From Neocallimastix lanati (nom. inval.) (Eukaryota > Neocallimastigomycota > Neocallimastigomycetes > Neocallimastigales > Neocallimastigaceae), in NCBI GenBank assembly GCA_016946835.1, contig JACVTC010000014.1, positions 1,746,501 through 1,806,500 on the forward strand: 60,000 nucleotides of DNA, written 5' to 3'. Positions 1 to 18,292 of the stretch are shown here, in pieces (the stretch's first letter is position 1; each line of letters opens with the position of its first letter). Both the position numbers and the translations under genes were made by a program. Below the pieces are notes generated by a model that did not search any database, was not told the origin of the DNA, and worked only from the letters and a program-made list of their open reading frames with translations.

Positions 1-287
1 TATTGATTTTTTTTAATTATAATAATATTAAAAAAAAATTTTTTTATTTAAAATATATATTTTGTTTAATTTATTTAATTAAATTATATTTTATATATAA
101 ATATATATTAGATATAATATGTATAAAGATAAAAAGGATAATACTGGTAATTTTTACTATTTTATAAATATTATATTTATAGAAATATATATATCTATAT
201 CAATACCTATATCTATATTCCTTTTTAAAAAAAAAAAAAAAAAAAAATACTATTAAATTTTTATATTTTTTTTTTTTTTTTGTTAAT

Positions 288-318
<31 letters not shown>

Positions 319-329
319 TATTTATTAAG

Positions 330-5921
<5,592 letters not shown>

Positions 5922-6042
5922 GTTCTAATATAAATAAAACTTGTGATTCATAATGATAACAAATGATGAAATAATAATAATTACTTTAAAAAAAAATTCA
6001 ATAAATTTAAATTTATATTTTAATTATTTAATATTATTAATA

Positions 6043-6098
<56 letters not shown>

Positions 6099-6820
6099 AA
6101 ATATACCAATTAAAATTTGAATTATATCAAAAAAAATATATAATAAACGGAATAATACAATATAAAATCAGCATAAATATAAATTTATTATTATTTATTA
6201 TATATTTCATCCTTTTTTTATTTTTTATTTTATTTTTTTGTATCTAGTTTTGTGGTCTAAAAAAAAAAAAAAAAAAAAAAAAAAATGAAAAAAAAAATGA
6301 AAAAAAAAAAAAAAAATGAAAAATAAAAATGAGAAAAAAAAAAGACATTATTTCAAAATATATTAATAACAATATTAAAAAATATAATATAATATAAAAA
6401 TAATAATAATAATAATAAAAAAAAAAAAAAAAAAATTAATTATCATCCTATTACAGCTAATTCAATTAAATACAATATATCGTAATGTAAATAAAATAAA
6501 ACACACAGACATTATTAATATATGGTAATTTAATTAATTTTATTCATATTATTATATCTTTAATATTCCTTTTCATAATTTTTCATATTTATTATTAATT
6601 TTAATTTCTAAATTTTTTTTAAAAAATATAAAAAAATCGAAAAAAAAAAAATTATTTTTTATTCATTCCATCTCCTTTCTTAGTAAAATCTGTATTCAAT
6701 TTATTTTAAAGTTATTCTATTAATATATTCAATTTAATCATTCATTGAACTTTTTTTTAACTTTTTTTTATAAATAAAAAAAGATTTTATCAATGAGATT
6801 CATTTCAATATATATATATA
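5922..6820. other. intergenic AT-rich DNA downstream of CEP131
   Basis: No coding sequence or structured element was seen. It contains poly-A runs at 6048-6096, 6259-6285 and around 6420-6435. The CEP131 polyadenylation site is expected just after 5921, but no specific signal stands out in this composition. Confidence 0.7.

Positions 6821-6872
<52 letters not shown>
6821..6872. repeat. (ATT)n at the 3' side of LINE-A1
   Basis: A perfect ATT run ends in T7 directly before the conserved 3' terminus of LINE-A1 (AACGGCAGCAAAC on the plus strand). A second ATT run begins at 12339 beside the presumed 5' end of the same element. The pair suggests that the element inserted into a pre-existing ATT microsatellite. 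Confidence 0.75.
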
Positions 6873-7536
6873 TTTTTAACGGCAGCAAACTTGTTTCATC
6901 TTTATTAATTAAATATTTGATAAAATACATGTAATAAAATAATAAAAAAAAAAGATAAAAAATAAACAAAAAATAAAACACAAAATAAATTAAAATAATG
7001 GTATAATATAATCTAGTTTCATTTAATTAATATTTGTAAGACTTCACAAGGACATTATTATACTGAAGTATAATAATTAATTTGGACTTCGCAATGTCAA
7101 TCCTAATTTTAAGATACAAAATTATGATCTTCATTGTTTGCGCTAGCCCTGCTGGCCTGTCTTACTGTTTCTTCAACATTGACGCTCTTGTTAGTAGTAG
7201 TACGATTCGATTTGAACCTATTGAACAAAGACCATTGCTGGTCAATAGCAATAGGTATAATCGATTGGAGAAGTGCCGCAGTAACCACCAAGAAGGGAGT
7301 ATCAGAATAAGCACCTGATTTCATTTGGCACTTAAATAGATCCTCCCATTCCCTTGTACTGTTACTAATACTTCGACCTCCAAGAAGGAAATTAAACACT
7401 TTTTCACACACACTAGAATCAACATACACATTATTTTCAATACTATTACTAACATTACTAATAATACTATTACTAATATTACTAAAACTAATATTACTAT
7501 TACTATTATTACTATTTCTATTATTACTATTACTAT

Positions 7537-7662
<126 letters not shown>

Positions 7663-10600
7663 TGTTACTGTAATCATAATTACTATTAACAATATCATTT
7701 GTTAGGTTGCCACGGTAGAAAGCATTATATAAAAATAAAATTTTATCATTAACTTTACTACAAATATGATTGAAAAATGGACAATCAATTAACCAATGAC
7801 TTATCCATTGTTTATTACTTTTACAACAGGGACAAAAATTAGGACACATTTGATCTATTATTTTTGCAGCTTTATCAATTCTAGCATCTAATCGTGCTCT
7901 CAATAGCCAAGAGAAACCATATGAAAGATCAGGATATTCATAACAAAGTTTAATAAATTTTGATGTTTCTTCGAATTTGTTTTTGTCATAAAACTCAGCT
8001 TTTATAGAATTGATTTTCATATCTCTTTTCCAATAAAAATCCTTGATTTTATTATCGTTATTACCTCTTTTCTCTAGTTTGCGTTTAAGAGTTCTACTTT
8101 CTTTTGTCCATGTATATTTTCTAGATTTTGGAATATTACTAACTAAATAGGAAATAATACAATTTGAATCTTTCCATTTATCAAAACATTTGACTTGAGA
8201 CAATGAACACTTAGCTGACAATGGAGGAATATGTAAATCTTTTGAAATAGAATATACATTAATAAATGATTTGGCTTTTTGTATACTTGCAATCCATCTT
8301 AATCCTTTATTAATTAATTTCTGAGTATTATTTGTTCTAGCTTTATTTGAACCAAGTAAAGGCGCAAAGTAAGAGACTTTACTAAGTACATAAGAGTTAA
8401 TTATAATCTTCTTAAATGGAATAGGAATTTTGGAATTTGAAAGAATTTTACTAACAGAAAAGAGAGCTTTAGTAACTTTAGAGTTAAGTAATTTAATAAT
8501 AGGGTTCAACGATAAGCTTTTATCAAATGGTATACCTAAATAGGTATAACATTTAGTTATTGGGATTGGTTGACCAGCAAGATAAAAAGTAGGATCTCTT
8601 TTATTTTGAAAAAGAGGTGTGTCTGGTCGAATCACCATCATTGCACACTTATTAATTCCAAATTTCATCATATTAAATTTAGCCCATTCATTTACCTTCT
8701 TAAGCATTTTTTTAACTTAGTTCTTGATGGTGCGCATAGAACAATATCATCTGCAAAGAGTCCACCACAACATCTAGATTCGCCTAAAGGAATTCCAAGT
8801 TCTGAAACATCATTAAAAATGTCATTAATAAAAAGATTGAAAAGAATTGGTGATAGTGGGCAACCTTGTCTAACTCCTTTCATAATATTAAAAGATTCCG
8901 AATATTGATCATCAATTTTAACACTGGCTTTGGAAGTCAAACATAGATTTTTTATAAATTGATAACATTTACCTCTAATACCTAAAACATCTAATTTATA
9001 TAAAATATTACCTATTGGAACAGAATCATATGCCTTTTTAAATCTAGAAAAGCAAGGTAAGTTTCTTTATTATCATTTTTGCGCCTTTGACAAATTTCTC
9101 GAATTGAAATAAATAAACTAACACATTCTTCTTTAGTACGAAATCCAAATTGCTCTGGCCTAATAAAATTATTTTTAAGTCCATATTCCGAAATTCTTTT
9201 GGAAACTATTTTCGAAATGAGTTTAATACCATTGTTAATCAGAGAGATACCTTGATAATTGTCACAATCAGATAGATCATCTCCTTTTTTAGGAATAGAT
9301 ATAATACTTGCTTCATTCCAAGTGCTAGGAAATTCTCCATTCCAAATTCTTGAGTATATCTTCTGTAAACAATATAAACCAGAAGAAGAATTATTTACTG
9401 AATTTTCGTCATCCGGAGGAATTAAAGCTTTATAAAATTTAATAGGAATTCCATCCGGGCCTGAAGCTTTATAATTTGGAGTAGCTAAAATTGCTTCTTT
9501 AATTTCTTTAATATTGATGTCTTGATTTATATCCCATTCATTGTGTCTCGTATACCTAATTGTACCATTGGAAAATTTATTAGACCATTCGATTAATGCA
9601 CTATTGATATCAGAATGGCTTGAAGCAAGTTTTTTATAGTGATTGTGCCATACTTCTAACTGTTCTTTAGTAGAAGCAGCTAGTTTACCATTTTTGTCCT
9701 TTACTGGAGAATTTGACATATTTTTAAATCTATCTACTTTTGCTGTTGCTTTAAGCCATTTCCAAGCTTTCTTTGGGTTATGAGATTTCATATATTCACA
9801 TCCTGTATTAATCCAATGTTGGTATTCAGTTTTCCTATAAATATTACACATATGATGAATAATTTTACACATTCTATTATATTTTTCAATTAATTCTTCA
9901 AATTCATCTAAATTATGATAAGAACCTCTTCTTTTAATGGATTTATATAATTTCATTTTGAGTTTTTGCAAATTAAATATTTTCTGCGACATATGAAAAA
10001 AAGATTTCCTAACTTCTGATATTGGCGTGATATTAAGTTCCTTAGCAATATTGAATGAAGTTGAAATAAATTTCTTAGAAATATCATCAATACTAATATT
10101 AGGATCTGGAATCACTTCCTCTAATACACTAAAATAGTTGTTGTCAAAAATTGATTCTTTTTCATTTATACATTTTAATCTATCCCATTTAACTGTCTTT
10201 TTAGGCAGAGAGAAAGAATTATCTGAATTAACTGATGAAAAACATTTACCTTTTATTAATAAAGGTTTATGATCCGAAATGGGGGGAAAGTCAATAAAAG
10301 TACCATATGAAAGTAAATCTAACATATAATCATTGACAATCGCATGATCTATATCAGATCTCTATTACCTCTACTCCATGAAATTGGGGAGCCCCATAAG
10401 GGAAGAATTTTCCAATTACTAAATTTAGAGAGCAAATTACCTAATTTCTCAGTAGGTAAATTAAAATCACCAACCAACATTGAAGGATGAGAAGAGTGAC
10501 TATTTAACCACGACAATATTTCAATTCTAGCAGCTCTAGCATGAAGGCTATGGCCACTATGAGGTACGTGCACATTACCAATAGAACATTTAGTGAAATT

Positions 10601-10963
10601 CCAAAAATCATAAGTATATAAGGAAATAACATACTCATAAGTGTTGTTTTCAAGAGAGGCTTGACAAGAATTATGAAACCCAATAAAAAGACCTCTTTTA
10701 CCGGGAATTTCATTATTAGCTTTTTTGAAGAAATGTTTGTAGTTTTTTAATGATACACGACATGGATATTTACTGCTAGAACCTGAACCATTTCCTGTTT
10801 CCTGAAAGCATAAGAAAAGTGGTTTGTACATTGAAATAAAGAATTCAACACTGTCTTTTTTATCAAAGTTCCATCCATTAGTATTCCACTGACACATAGA
10901 GAAAATTCTTTAACTGTATTATTATTAATATGAGTGTTATTAATATTATTGGAATTATTATAA

Positions 10964-11248
10964 TTGTTTGAACTGGAATTTGAATTTGAATCTGAACTTG
11001 AAACTGAATTTAAGCATAAATTTGAAATTGAACTTGAACTTGTACTAGAACTTGAATTTGAACTTAAACTTATACTTGATCTTGAACTTGTACTAGAACT
11101 TGAACTTGAACTTGAACTTAAACTTGAACTTGAACTTGAACTTGAACTTAAACTTGAACTTGAACTTGAACTTGTACTTGAACTTGTACTTGAACTTGTA
11201 CTTGAACTTGAACATGAATCTGTATTTGAACTTGAATTTGAATTTTGA
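10964..11248 (-). repeat. degenerate 6-bp tandem array encoding the Ser-rich linker of LINE-A1
   Basis: The plus strand reads as many copies of GAACTT and variants (TTGAACTTGTACTTGAA). On the coding strand this gives Ser/Ser-Thr pairs. The frame on the plus strand (Glu-Leu repeats) is a shadow. LINE-A2 is truncated within the same array. Confidence 0.85.
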
Positions 11249-12338
11249 CTTGAATCTGCATTTGAATTTGAAGTAGTGAATAAGTTGATATTATATGATG
11301 AATTCACTTTTTCTGATAAGGCGAAATGTTTCCTTTTGAGTGAAGAAAAACTGAATTTATGATTCCTTTTGCTACAATTAATAACATTAATTGAAGCACG
11401 TTTGAAACTATTAACAATACAATCGGTAATAGATGCTATTTCTTCTTCATTACCTACTATTTTAATTTTAAAGAATGCATCATTAAAATTAGCAATACGT
11501 TTAACTGATAAAACCTTATTATTTAATTCAATCAGAGTTTTCTTTAAATGTCTTATCATTTTGATTTCTGGCCAAGATCGAAGTCCACGGATAAAGAGTA
11601 GTTTCGTATTCTCCATTGGTATACCGTGGCACCTTGAACCTCTTAGAATAAAATTCTTATTTCTTATATATTGGATTTCCATAATAGTAATAAAAAGCTA
11701 AAAATTAATAACTAAAAAAAAATAAAAAATAAAAGTCAGGTTTTAATATAAAGTCTTAAGTATAATGAGAATTGTAGTAATTTTATATCTTTTTGGAGCA
11801 AATAATTTCGATAATTAGTAGTTTGTTGAATGATTGAAAAATAATTTGATTTAGCACTTTTTTCAGTATATTATTTAAATTGAATATCATAAAGTATTTA
11901 ATGACTAAGATTGAATTGATGGAATAAAATGGCACAAAATTAGTAAAGAGTTAAATAAATTACTACAAGATTTAGAGTGAATCAATCTTTTACAACGTGA
12001 TACATGAAATATATAGTTGAAATACAATTGAATACAGTAGATTCTTACATGAGAATAGTAATACTACATGAAAATAGAAATACAATGAAAATGTATTACT
12101 TATTCTTGGGTGTAACTTATTTAACAATTTTCCAAAAATGCACCATTATATTCCGCAGTGAATGTTCACCAGAAAAATTTTACCAATAACATTACCATTG
12201 CGCATAATGTTATTAATTAACACAAAATATAACTTTACTACTATTTTGCACCAGTACTGTGGATCTACTTTATAAGAGTAAAGTTAATTCCCCTTGCAGG
12301 CGATTTAAATACATAAATCGAGTACACCCCTGCTCGGG

Positions 12339-12581
<243 letters not shown>

Positions 12582-12679
12582 TATCCAATATATATAGAGA
12601 TATAATGGATATAATGTTGAATGGAATATAATGAAAAATAAAAAAATTTTTCAAAATATTAAAATATTATTAATAATAT

Positions 12680-13262
12680 ATTTATTCATATCAATGATAA
12701 AGATTCATCAAAAGGAATACCAAAATAGGTATAGTTATCAGTTTTAGGTAATTTGTTACTACCAATAAAGAAAGATGGATCTTCGAAATTTATCGTTTTA
12801 ACAAAGTTAAGCGGTTTTACAACAAGAGTAGCACACTTATTAATCCCAAAAGTCATTTTATTTTTAATTGCCCATTTATGAACTTTATTCAAAATTTTCT
12901 TAAGAGCTTGTTTAGATGGAGCAGCTAAAGCAATATCATCGGCAAAAAGTCCGCTCCAACAATATTGAGAATCAAAATTTACACCATACTTATCACAATT
13001 ATCCAGTATATCATTAATGAACAAATTAAATAAAATAGGAGAGAGAGGGCATCCTTGTCTAACACCACGATTAATCGAAAATTCTTCTGAGATATAACAT
13101 TAAAAAAAGCACGAGCTTTAGAGGATAGATAAAGTTCCTTAAAAATAGCTGACATTTACCTCTAATTCCTAAGTTATATAATTTGGTCAAAATATTAAAG
13201 ATAGGTACTAAATCATAGACTTTTTTAAGATCAAGAAAAGCAAGATAAGTAAAAACGTGAAA
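12680..13262 (-). mobile_element. internal LINE fragment: degenerate reverse-transcriptase core
   Basis: The frame 13024-12686 reads FADDIALAAPS, FGINKCATLVVKP and YTYFGIPFDESLSL, which match the RT palm and thumb of the LINEs nearby and most closely LINE-B. Upstream to about 13262 the RT continues in shifted frames (FLDLKKVYDLVP, RGKC, then the QGCPLSPILFN region). Both ends stop inside the RT domain, so this is an internal piece, not a simple 5' truncation. Confidence 0.8.
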
Positions 13263-13462
13263 TAAAAAGTAATATTCAAAATAAAGTGTATAAATTAATT
13301 CAGAAAAAAGTTCCTAAGCAACGAACCTAACTTCTTATGGATTGGGGTTTGAATTGACTATCTAAAAGAAATTATGTTCTTCTCCTTTGAGGTATTGGCC
13401 CTGCTAGCCTGTCTTACTGAATTTTCAGCGTTGGCGCTCCATTATTCTTTATTAATCTTTTT
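13263..13462 (-). mobile_element. LINE-A-like 3'-terminal fragment
   Basis: On the minus strand the segment near 13370-13440 encodes SVRQASRANTSKEKN then a stop, the counterpart of the C-terminal tail of LINE-A1 and A2 (TVRQASRASATNEDHNF). The following ~100 nt would be its 3' UTR. It joins the RT fragment on its left without a visible A tail, which points to a deletion or rearrangement. Confidence 0.65.
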
Positions 13463-14290
13463 TTTTTCTAAACTAGGAAGAGAATACACTTCATGTGCTT
13501 TATTAAATAGATTAAAATATTTTTATGTATTACATTTTATAAAAAAATACATTTTATAATTTAAAGTTAAAAAAAAAAAGTATGTAAAAGATTAAATAAA
13601 TAAATAAAAAAAATTTTTTTTTAATTAATCATAAAAAAAAAATAACAAAGAATAAAAATAAGTTCAAAAGTAAGAAAAAAAAAATTTCGGTGTTATGTAT
13701 ACTATGGGTAGTAGCATGATCACCAGTTAAATCTAAAATAATAAAACAAAGAAGTAACATCTTAGAAATAGATAGTGTAGTATCCACTAAACTCTTCCCT
13801 GAACCACTAGAAAGATCATCAAAAATTGAATTACTTATTATAAGTTCTGTGTTCGGAACTGTGCTGTTAGTAAATGTGTATTGATGAGAATTAACAGGAC
13901 TTCTAACTGCACTATTCCTTTGCCATATCGGTACGACATCGGTACTCTTGATAATGAAAGTGTTTTTGCTAAACCTCTCTAAAAGTTACTCAAGAGAACT
14001 ACTGATAATTGATATTGAATTAGCAAGATATTCCGCAAACCCCACAATATACGGAACAGTAGACCCTTGTGAACTTTTTAAGAGTTGTTCACTTAAATGT
14101 CTCTATTCCCCAGTATCGAATTGTAGCTCATCTAAAGCTGAAATTCCACCAAGAAAGAATATAAAAAACCTGTTTATGAAATTTTCATATTCTAAAATAT
14201 TAGAGTAAGAAGGAATTAAGGAAAGATTATAAAAAGATTCCCCTCCATTATATAATGTCTTAAATACAAACTTTGGAGTGAATCAATCTC
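13463..14290 (-). mobile_element. diverged LINE-B remnant
   Basis: After a short T run (13463-13473) the sequence GGAAGAGAATACACTTC at 13479 repeats the 3' end of LINE-B (14363). Positions 13735-14170 match the LINE-B C-terminal region around 14540-14920 with many changes (for example GATAGTGT..TCCACTAAACTC in both). Near 14270 it shares AGTGAATCAATCT with the presumed 5' UTR of LINE-A1 (11976). It has many stops and no usable ORF. Confidence 0.7.
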
Positions 14291-14318
14291 CTACATTTCC
14301 ATTTTACAATAGCTACAT

Positions 14319-14333
14319 GATATACAAAATAAT
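14319..14333. repeat. target-site duplication of LINE-B, left copy
   Basis: GATATACAAAATAAT directly precedes the T run (A tail on minus). The identical 15 bp recur at 17647-17661. Confidence 0.93.
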
Positions 14334-17300
14334 TTTTTTTTTTTTTTTTTTTTTTTTAGACAGGGAAGAGAATACACTTCCAAAACTTTATTAATTTTAT
14401 TTTAAAAAATACATGTAGGTGAAAAGTACATTTGAAATTAAAAATAAAAAAATTAAAAAATAAAAAAATAAAAAAGTTCGAAAATACTATGTATTTCGGC
14501 AAGTTGTACTATGCGGGAATTTTTCCCTTCCTAACAAATAAAAAAGAAATAAAACCTAGAAGTAACATCTTTAAAATAGATAGTGTGGTGTCCACTAAAC
14601 TCTCCCCGGATTCATCATTTATTGAACTACTAGGGCAAGATTCATCCTTCGTAGAAATAGATGACGATCCTGTATTATCATTATGCCTTATCAGTACGAC
14701 GTCGACGTTCTTGGATAAGTTTGGTATTTTGCAATACCTATCAAATAATAGCTCAAACGAACTACTTATGATAGGTATTGCACTTGTTAAGAATTCCGCC
14801 AAGCCCACAATTTTTGGAACAGGTGACTCAGATGAACCTTTGAAAAGTAGTTCATTTAATTGTCTCTGTTCCCCACTATCGAAATGTAGCTCATTTAAAA
14901 CTAAAGTCCCACCAAGAAGGAACAAATATATATAATTATTGATATAATCTTCAAAATTAGAAATAGAGTCATAGGAAGAAAGAGGATTAAACGCTCTAAT
15001 CTTCCTAAGGAATAAAACATAGAAATTGTCGATGAAATTTAAAGAATTCCATCTAAAAGATGCAAGAGCATCACATTTAAAAATCCAATGTTCAAAAGAT
15101 TGTTTATCTTCTCCACAACAGGGGCAAGACTTGGGACAATCTTCTGAAACTCTACCCATTCTAATAGCAATAGTAGTATTGTATTTATAACCACAGCGTA
15201 AACGTATAATCCACGAAAACCCTAAGTTGAATTGGGGATATTTTAAGCTAAGCATAATTATAGCTTTATTGTTTGAGAACTTATTACAATCGTAATTTTG
15301 ACCTTTAATACCTTGAAATTTGGAAACTGATTTCCAATAACGTTCTAAAATATCGTCATATTTTTCACATTTATATTTTTTGATTTTTTTATACAGTGTT
15401 CTTGATTCTTTAGTCCAGGAATAATGATGCATTTTTGGAATAGATTTAATTAGATCCTTTATAATACAGTTTGATTAACTCCATTTTGCAAAAGATTTAA
15501 TCTGTAAGGCTGCGCAGACACCAGCAATAGGAGGAATGCTTAGATCTCGAGATAAAGCATAAGTACTCATAGTAAAATTATGTCTAATATAGTCATTGTC
15601 TTCTGAACTTGTTTTACCATTTTTAGAGAAGGAGCCGATACACCAAAATAGACCTGTATTAATTAATATTTGAATTCTGGCCGTTCTAGATTTGTTTGAA
15701 CCAAGTAAAGGAGAATAATAAATTACTTTACTAATAACAAAGGATTGAAGAACTTTTTTCTTGTATGCAATAGGGATAAGTTTATTTGAGAAGAAATGTG
15801 TAAATGAAAGAAGGGATTTTCTAACTTTAAAATGCATGTGAGATATAATGTGTTCTAGTAAGAGATCATCAGAAAAAGGAATACCAAGATAAATATAACT
15901 AGAAACTTTAGGAATAGCATTCATTCCTGAATAGAAGGTTGGGTCACTATAGTTCGGAGGAGATTGGAAGTTCATTGGTTTTATAACCATAGTTGCACAT
16001 TTTTCAATACCAAAAGTCATTTCATTTAAATTAGCCAATCTATGTACCTTTTTTAGTAATTTTTCTAAATTTTTTGCACTTGGAGCAATGAGAACAACAT
16101 CATCAGCAAAGAGTCCACCACAACACTTTTTTCTTCCAATATTAACTCCATACTTTTCACAGTCATTTAATATATCATTGATGAATAAATTGAATAAGAT
16201 CGGAGATAATGGACAACCTTGACGAACACCTCTTTTAATAGGAAATTCATTTGATAACATTGAAGCAAATCGAGCACGAGCTTTAGATGAAGTATATAAA
16301 TTACATAGAAAATCAAAACATTTACCGCGTACTCCATAACGATATAATTTAGTAAGAATGTTAAAAATAGGAACTGAATCATAAGCTTTTTTAAGATCTA
16401 AAAAGGCTAAATATGTGAATTTTCCTTGAAATTTTCTTCTTTGGCAAATTTCTCTAATTGAAATGAATAAACTAATGCATTCTTCACGGTTGCGAAAACC
16501 AAATTGTTCAGGTCTAATGAAATTGTGTGAGAGTGCGTAAGTAGATATTCTATCTGTTATAATTTTTGAAATGATTTTCAGTCTAACATTAATGAGAGAA
16601 ATACCTCGATAATTACTACAATCTGATAGGTCACCTTTCTTAGTGATTGATACAATAGAAGCTGAGTTCCATTTTTTAGGAAAAGACCCATTCCATATTT
16701 TATTAAAAATCAATTTAAGACACTTTCCAGCAGCAGGATGTGTTTCTAGTAATTCTTCATTGCAAAACAGAGCTTTGTAGAATTCAATCGGGATACCATC
16801 GGGGCCGGGTGCTTTGTTGTTTTTCATAGATGAAATAGTTTTTTTAATATCGTCAATCGTAATAGGATCGTTGATATTCCAGGTAGAGGATCTAAGACTA
16901 ATATTCCTTAAAGCATGAATCCAGAAGTTACGATTAAGGCTGTGACCTGAGGGATCAGAAGCTAGATCTTTATAATATTCAGCCCATCTATCTAATTGTT
17001 TAGTAGGAGAGATAATATCTTGACCAAATTTAGATTTTATGCAAGTAGGGGAGGTAGATGAATACGATGGTTTAGCCATTTTTTTTAAACATCTCCATCC
17101 ATTTTTGAAATCTTTATTCAAAAAATAATTACCGATTTTTACTATATTAGCTTTAAATCTAGCAGAACGAAATTTGCTCTTTGTTTTCTTGATTAATTTG
17201 CAAAGTTTTTCATATTTATTAAATTGTTCAAGGTAATTTTCAACATTTTCACAGTTAAAGTAAGGCTTAATATTTCGAAATGCAATATGTTTTTCATGAG

Positions 17301-17646
17301 ACAGTTTTTTAATGTAATAAGGACAGTGAAAAGCAGAGCCCTTTAAATTTGTTGGAATGAAAGCCTTAATATCCTTCCCGATATTATTTGCTGTATTGAT
17401 AAATTTTTCTACCATTTCATCAGCCGTGAGCGAATTGTAATGAGAATCGAGGTCATTTGCTAAGATTGAAAAATAATTATGTGATAAAATATCTGTATTT
17501 TTGTTTTACAAATATGTGTAGACCATTTAGAAACTTTAGCAGGCCTTATAAAGCCATCGGAGAGAACTTTGTTGCAAGAAAGTATAATAGGTTTATGATC
17601 AGAAATACCATAAAATGAAGTGCAAACCGAGGTTTTATTAAAATGA
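14334..17646 (-). mobile_element. LINE-B: 5'-truncated non-LTR retrotransposon with poly-A tail and 15-bp TSD
   Basis: On the minus strand the element ends in an A tail (T run 14334-14358 on plus) and is flanked by GATATACAAAATAAT at 14319-14333 and again at 17647-17661. The 5' end falls inside the endonuclease domain, just upstream of ISDHKPIIL, so about a third or more of the element was lost on insertion. The tail, TSD and 5' truncation together are the signature of target-primed reverse transcription. Confidence 0.92.
14509..17644 (-). pseudogene. LINE-B endonuclease C-terminus / reverse transcriptase / Cys-His tail, broken
   Basis: The open frame 17415-15475 (646 codons) holds the RT: APGPDGIPIEFYKAL, LSDCSNYRGISLIN, AFLDLKKAYDSVP, GVRQGCPLSPILFNLF and GLFADDVVLIAPS. 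It is ended by an in-frame TAA at 15475-15477, where the LINE-A copies have a sense codon before SNCII. The same frame then runs on to 14509 with TWTKESRT-like and CPKSCPCC...HW...C motifs. Upstream of 17415 the frame is open to about 17495, where a one-base loss in an A run separates it from the endonuclease end (SDHKPI at about 17600). It is therefore 5'-truncated, with one nonsense codon and one frameshift. Confidence 0.9.
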
Positions 17647-17661
17647 GATATACAAAATAAT
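17647..17661. repeat. target-site duplication of LINE-B, right copy
   Basis: A perfect copy of the left 15 bp at 14319-14333. It marks the 5' truncation point of LINE-B. Confidence 0.93.
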
Positions 17662-18233
17662 GATTAAGTAAAAGATAATAGATTCATTACAATGATAAAA
17701 TGTAGAAACAACATGATATTATTAATTATACAACACTAATGTTACTACATATCCAGGTTAAAACAATATATAGCATCAGATTCACTTTCTACAGTCTTCC
17801 AGTATTCCAATTTACACTCTTCGTACTAGAAGCCACTTTAGAAAGGATAACCATCGATTATCATCAGAATCACAGAAAGCTGTAATTAGTACACCTGATA
17901 TAGATTATTCCTTTTCCATCAACCCTCCATGGACTTGGAAAAACAGTTCACATCATTGGGATATTCTTTATAAATATTTTAAATTAAATTTTCTATTTTC
18001 CTTATTTAAGAAATTATAACTATTATATTTATAACATCTTGTTCTATAAGGAAAATGTAAATAAGATAAAAAGTTTTTATACAATCACTATTATATTTAT
18101 TATCCATATCAATGATATTATAAAAATAAAAAAAAAAAAAAAAGACGTGCCATTATTTTCTATCAGGGTTTCCTACGCGGAAGTTATCGCTATTAGCGCT
18201 AAAAAACCAAGAAATTTCCTTTCAATGAAAAAT
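17662..18233. other. gene-free stretch between LINE-B and LINE-A2 with coding-like scraps
   Basis: No complete gene. About 17800-17990 on plus is one open frame with normal-looking composition (for example DYSFSINPPWTWKNSSHHWD), and 18145-18245 on plus is open and resumes after LINE-A2 at 22420 (KDVPLFSIRVSYAEVI ... then a stop at about 22440). Neither resembles a family I know. They may be pieces of an older element or of a lost gene. Confidence 0.4.
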
Positions 18234-18239
18234 GTTCAA

Positions 18240-18245
<6 letters not shown>
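18234..18245. repeat. target-site duplication of LINE-A2, left copy
   Basis: GTTCAAAAAGGT. The last T could also belong to the tail. An identical copy is at 22408-22419. Confidence 0.93.

Positions 18246-18292
<47 letters not shown>

Noticed and set aside
1-329. Further CEP131 exon at the left edge
   Set aside because: Only AT-rich intron-like sequence; a short GATAAAAAGGATAATACTG piece near 129-147 before GTAATT is too short to support an exon.
10964-11248. Plus-strand Glu/Leu repeat protein
   Set aside because: Antisense of the Ser-rich linker repeat of LINE-A1.
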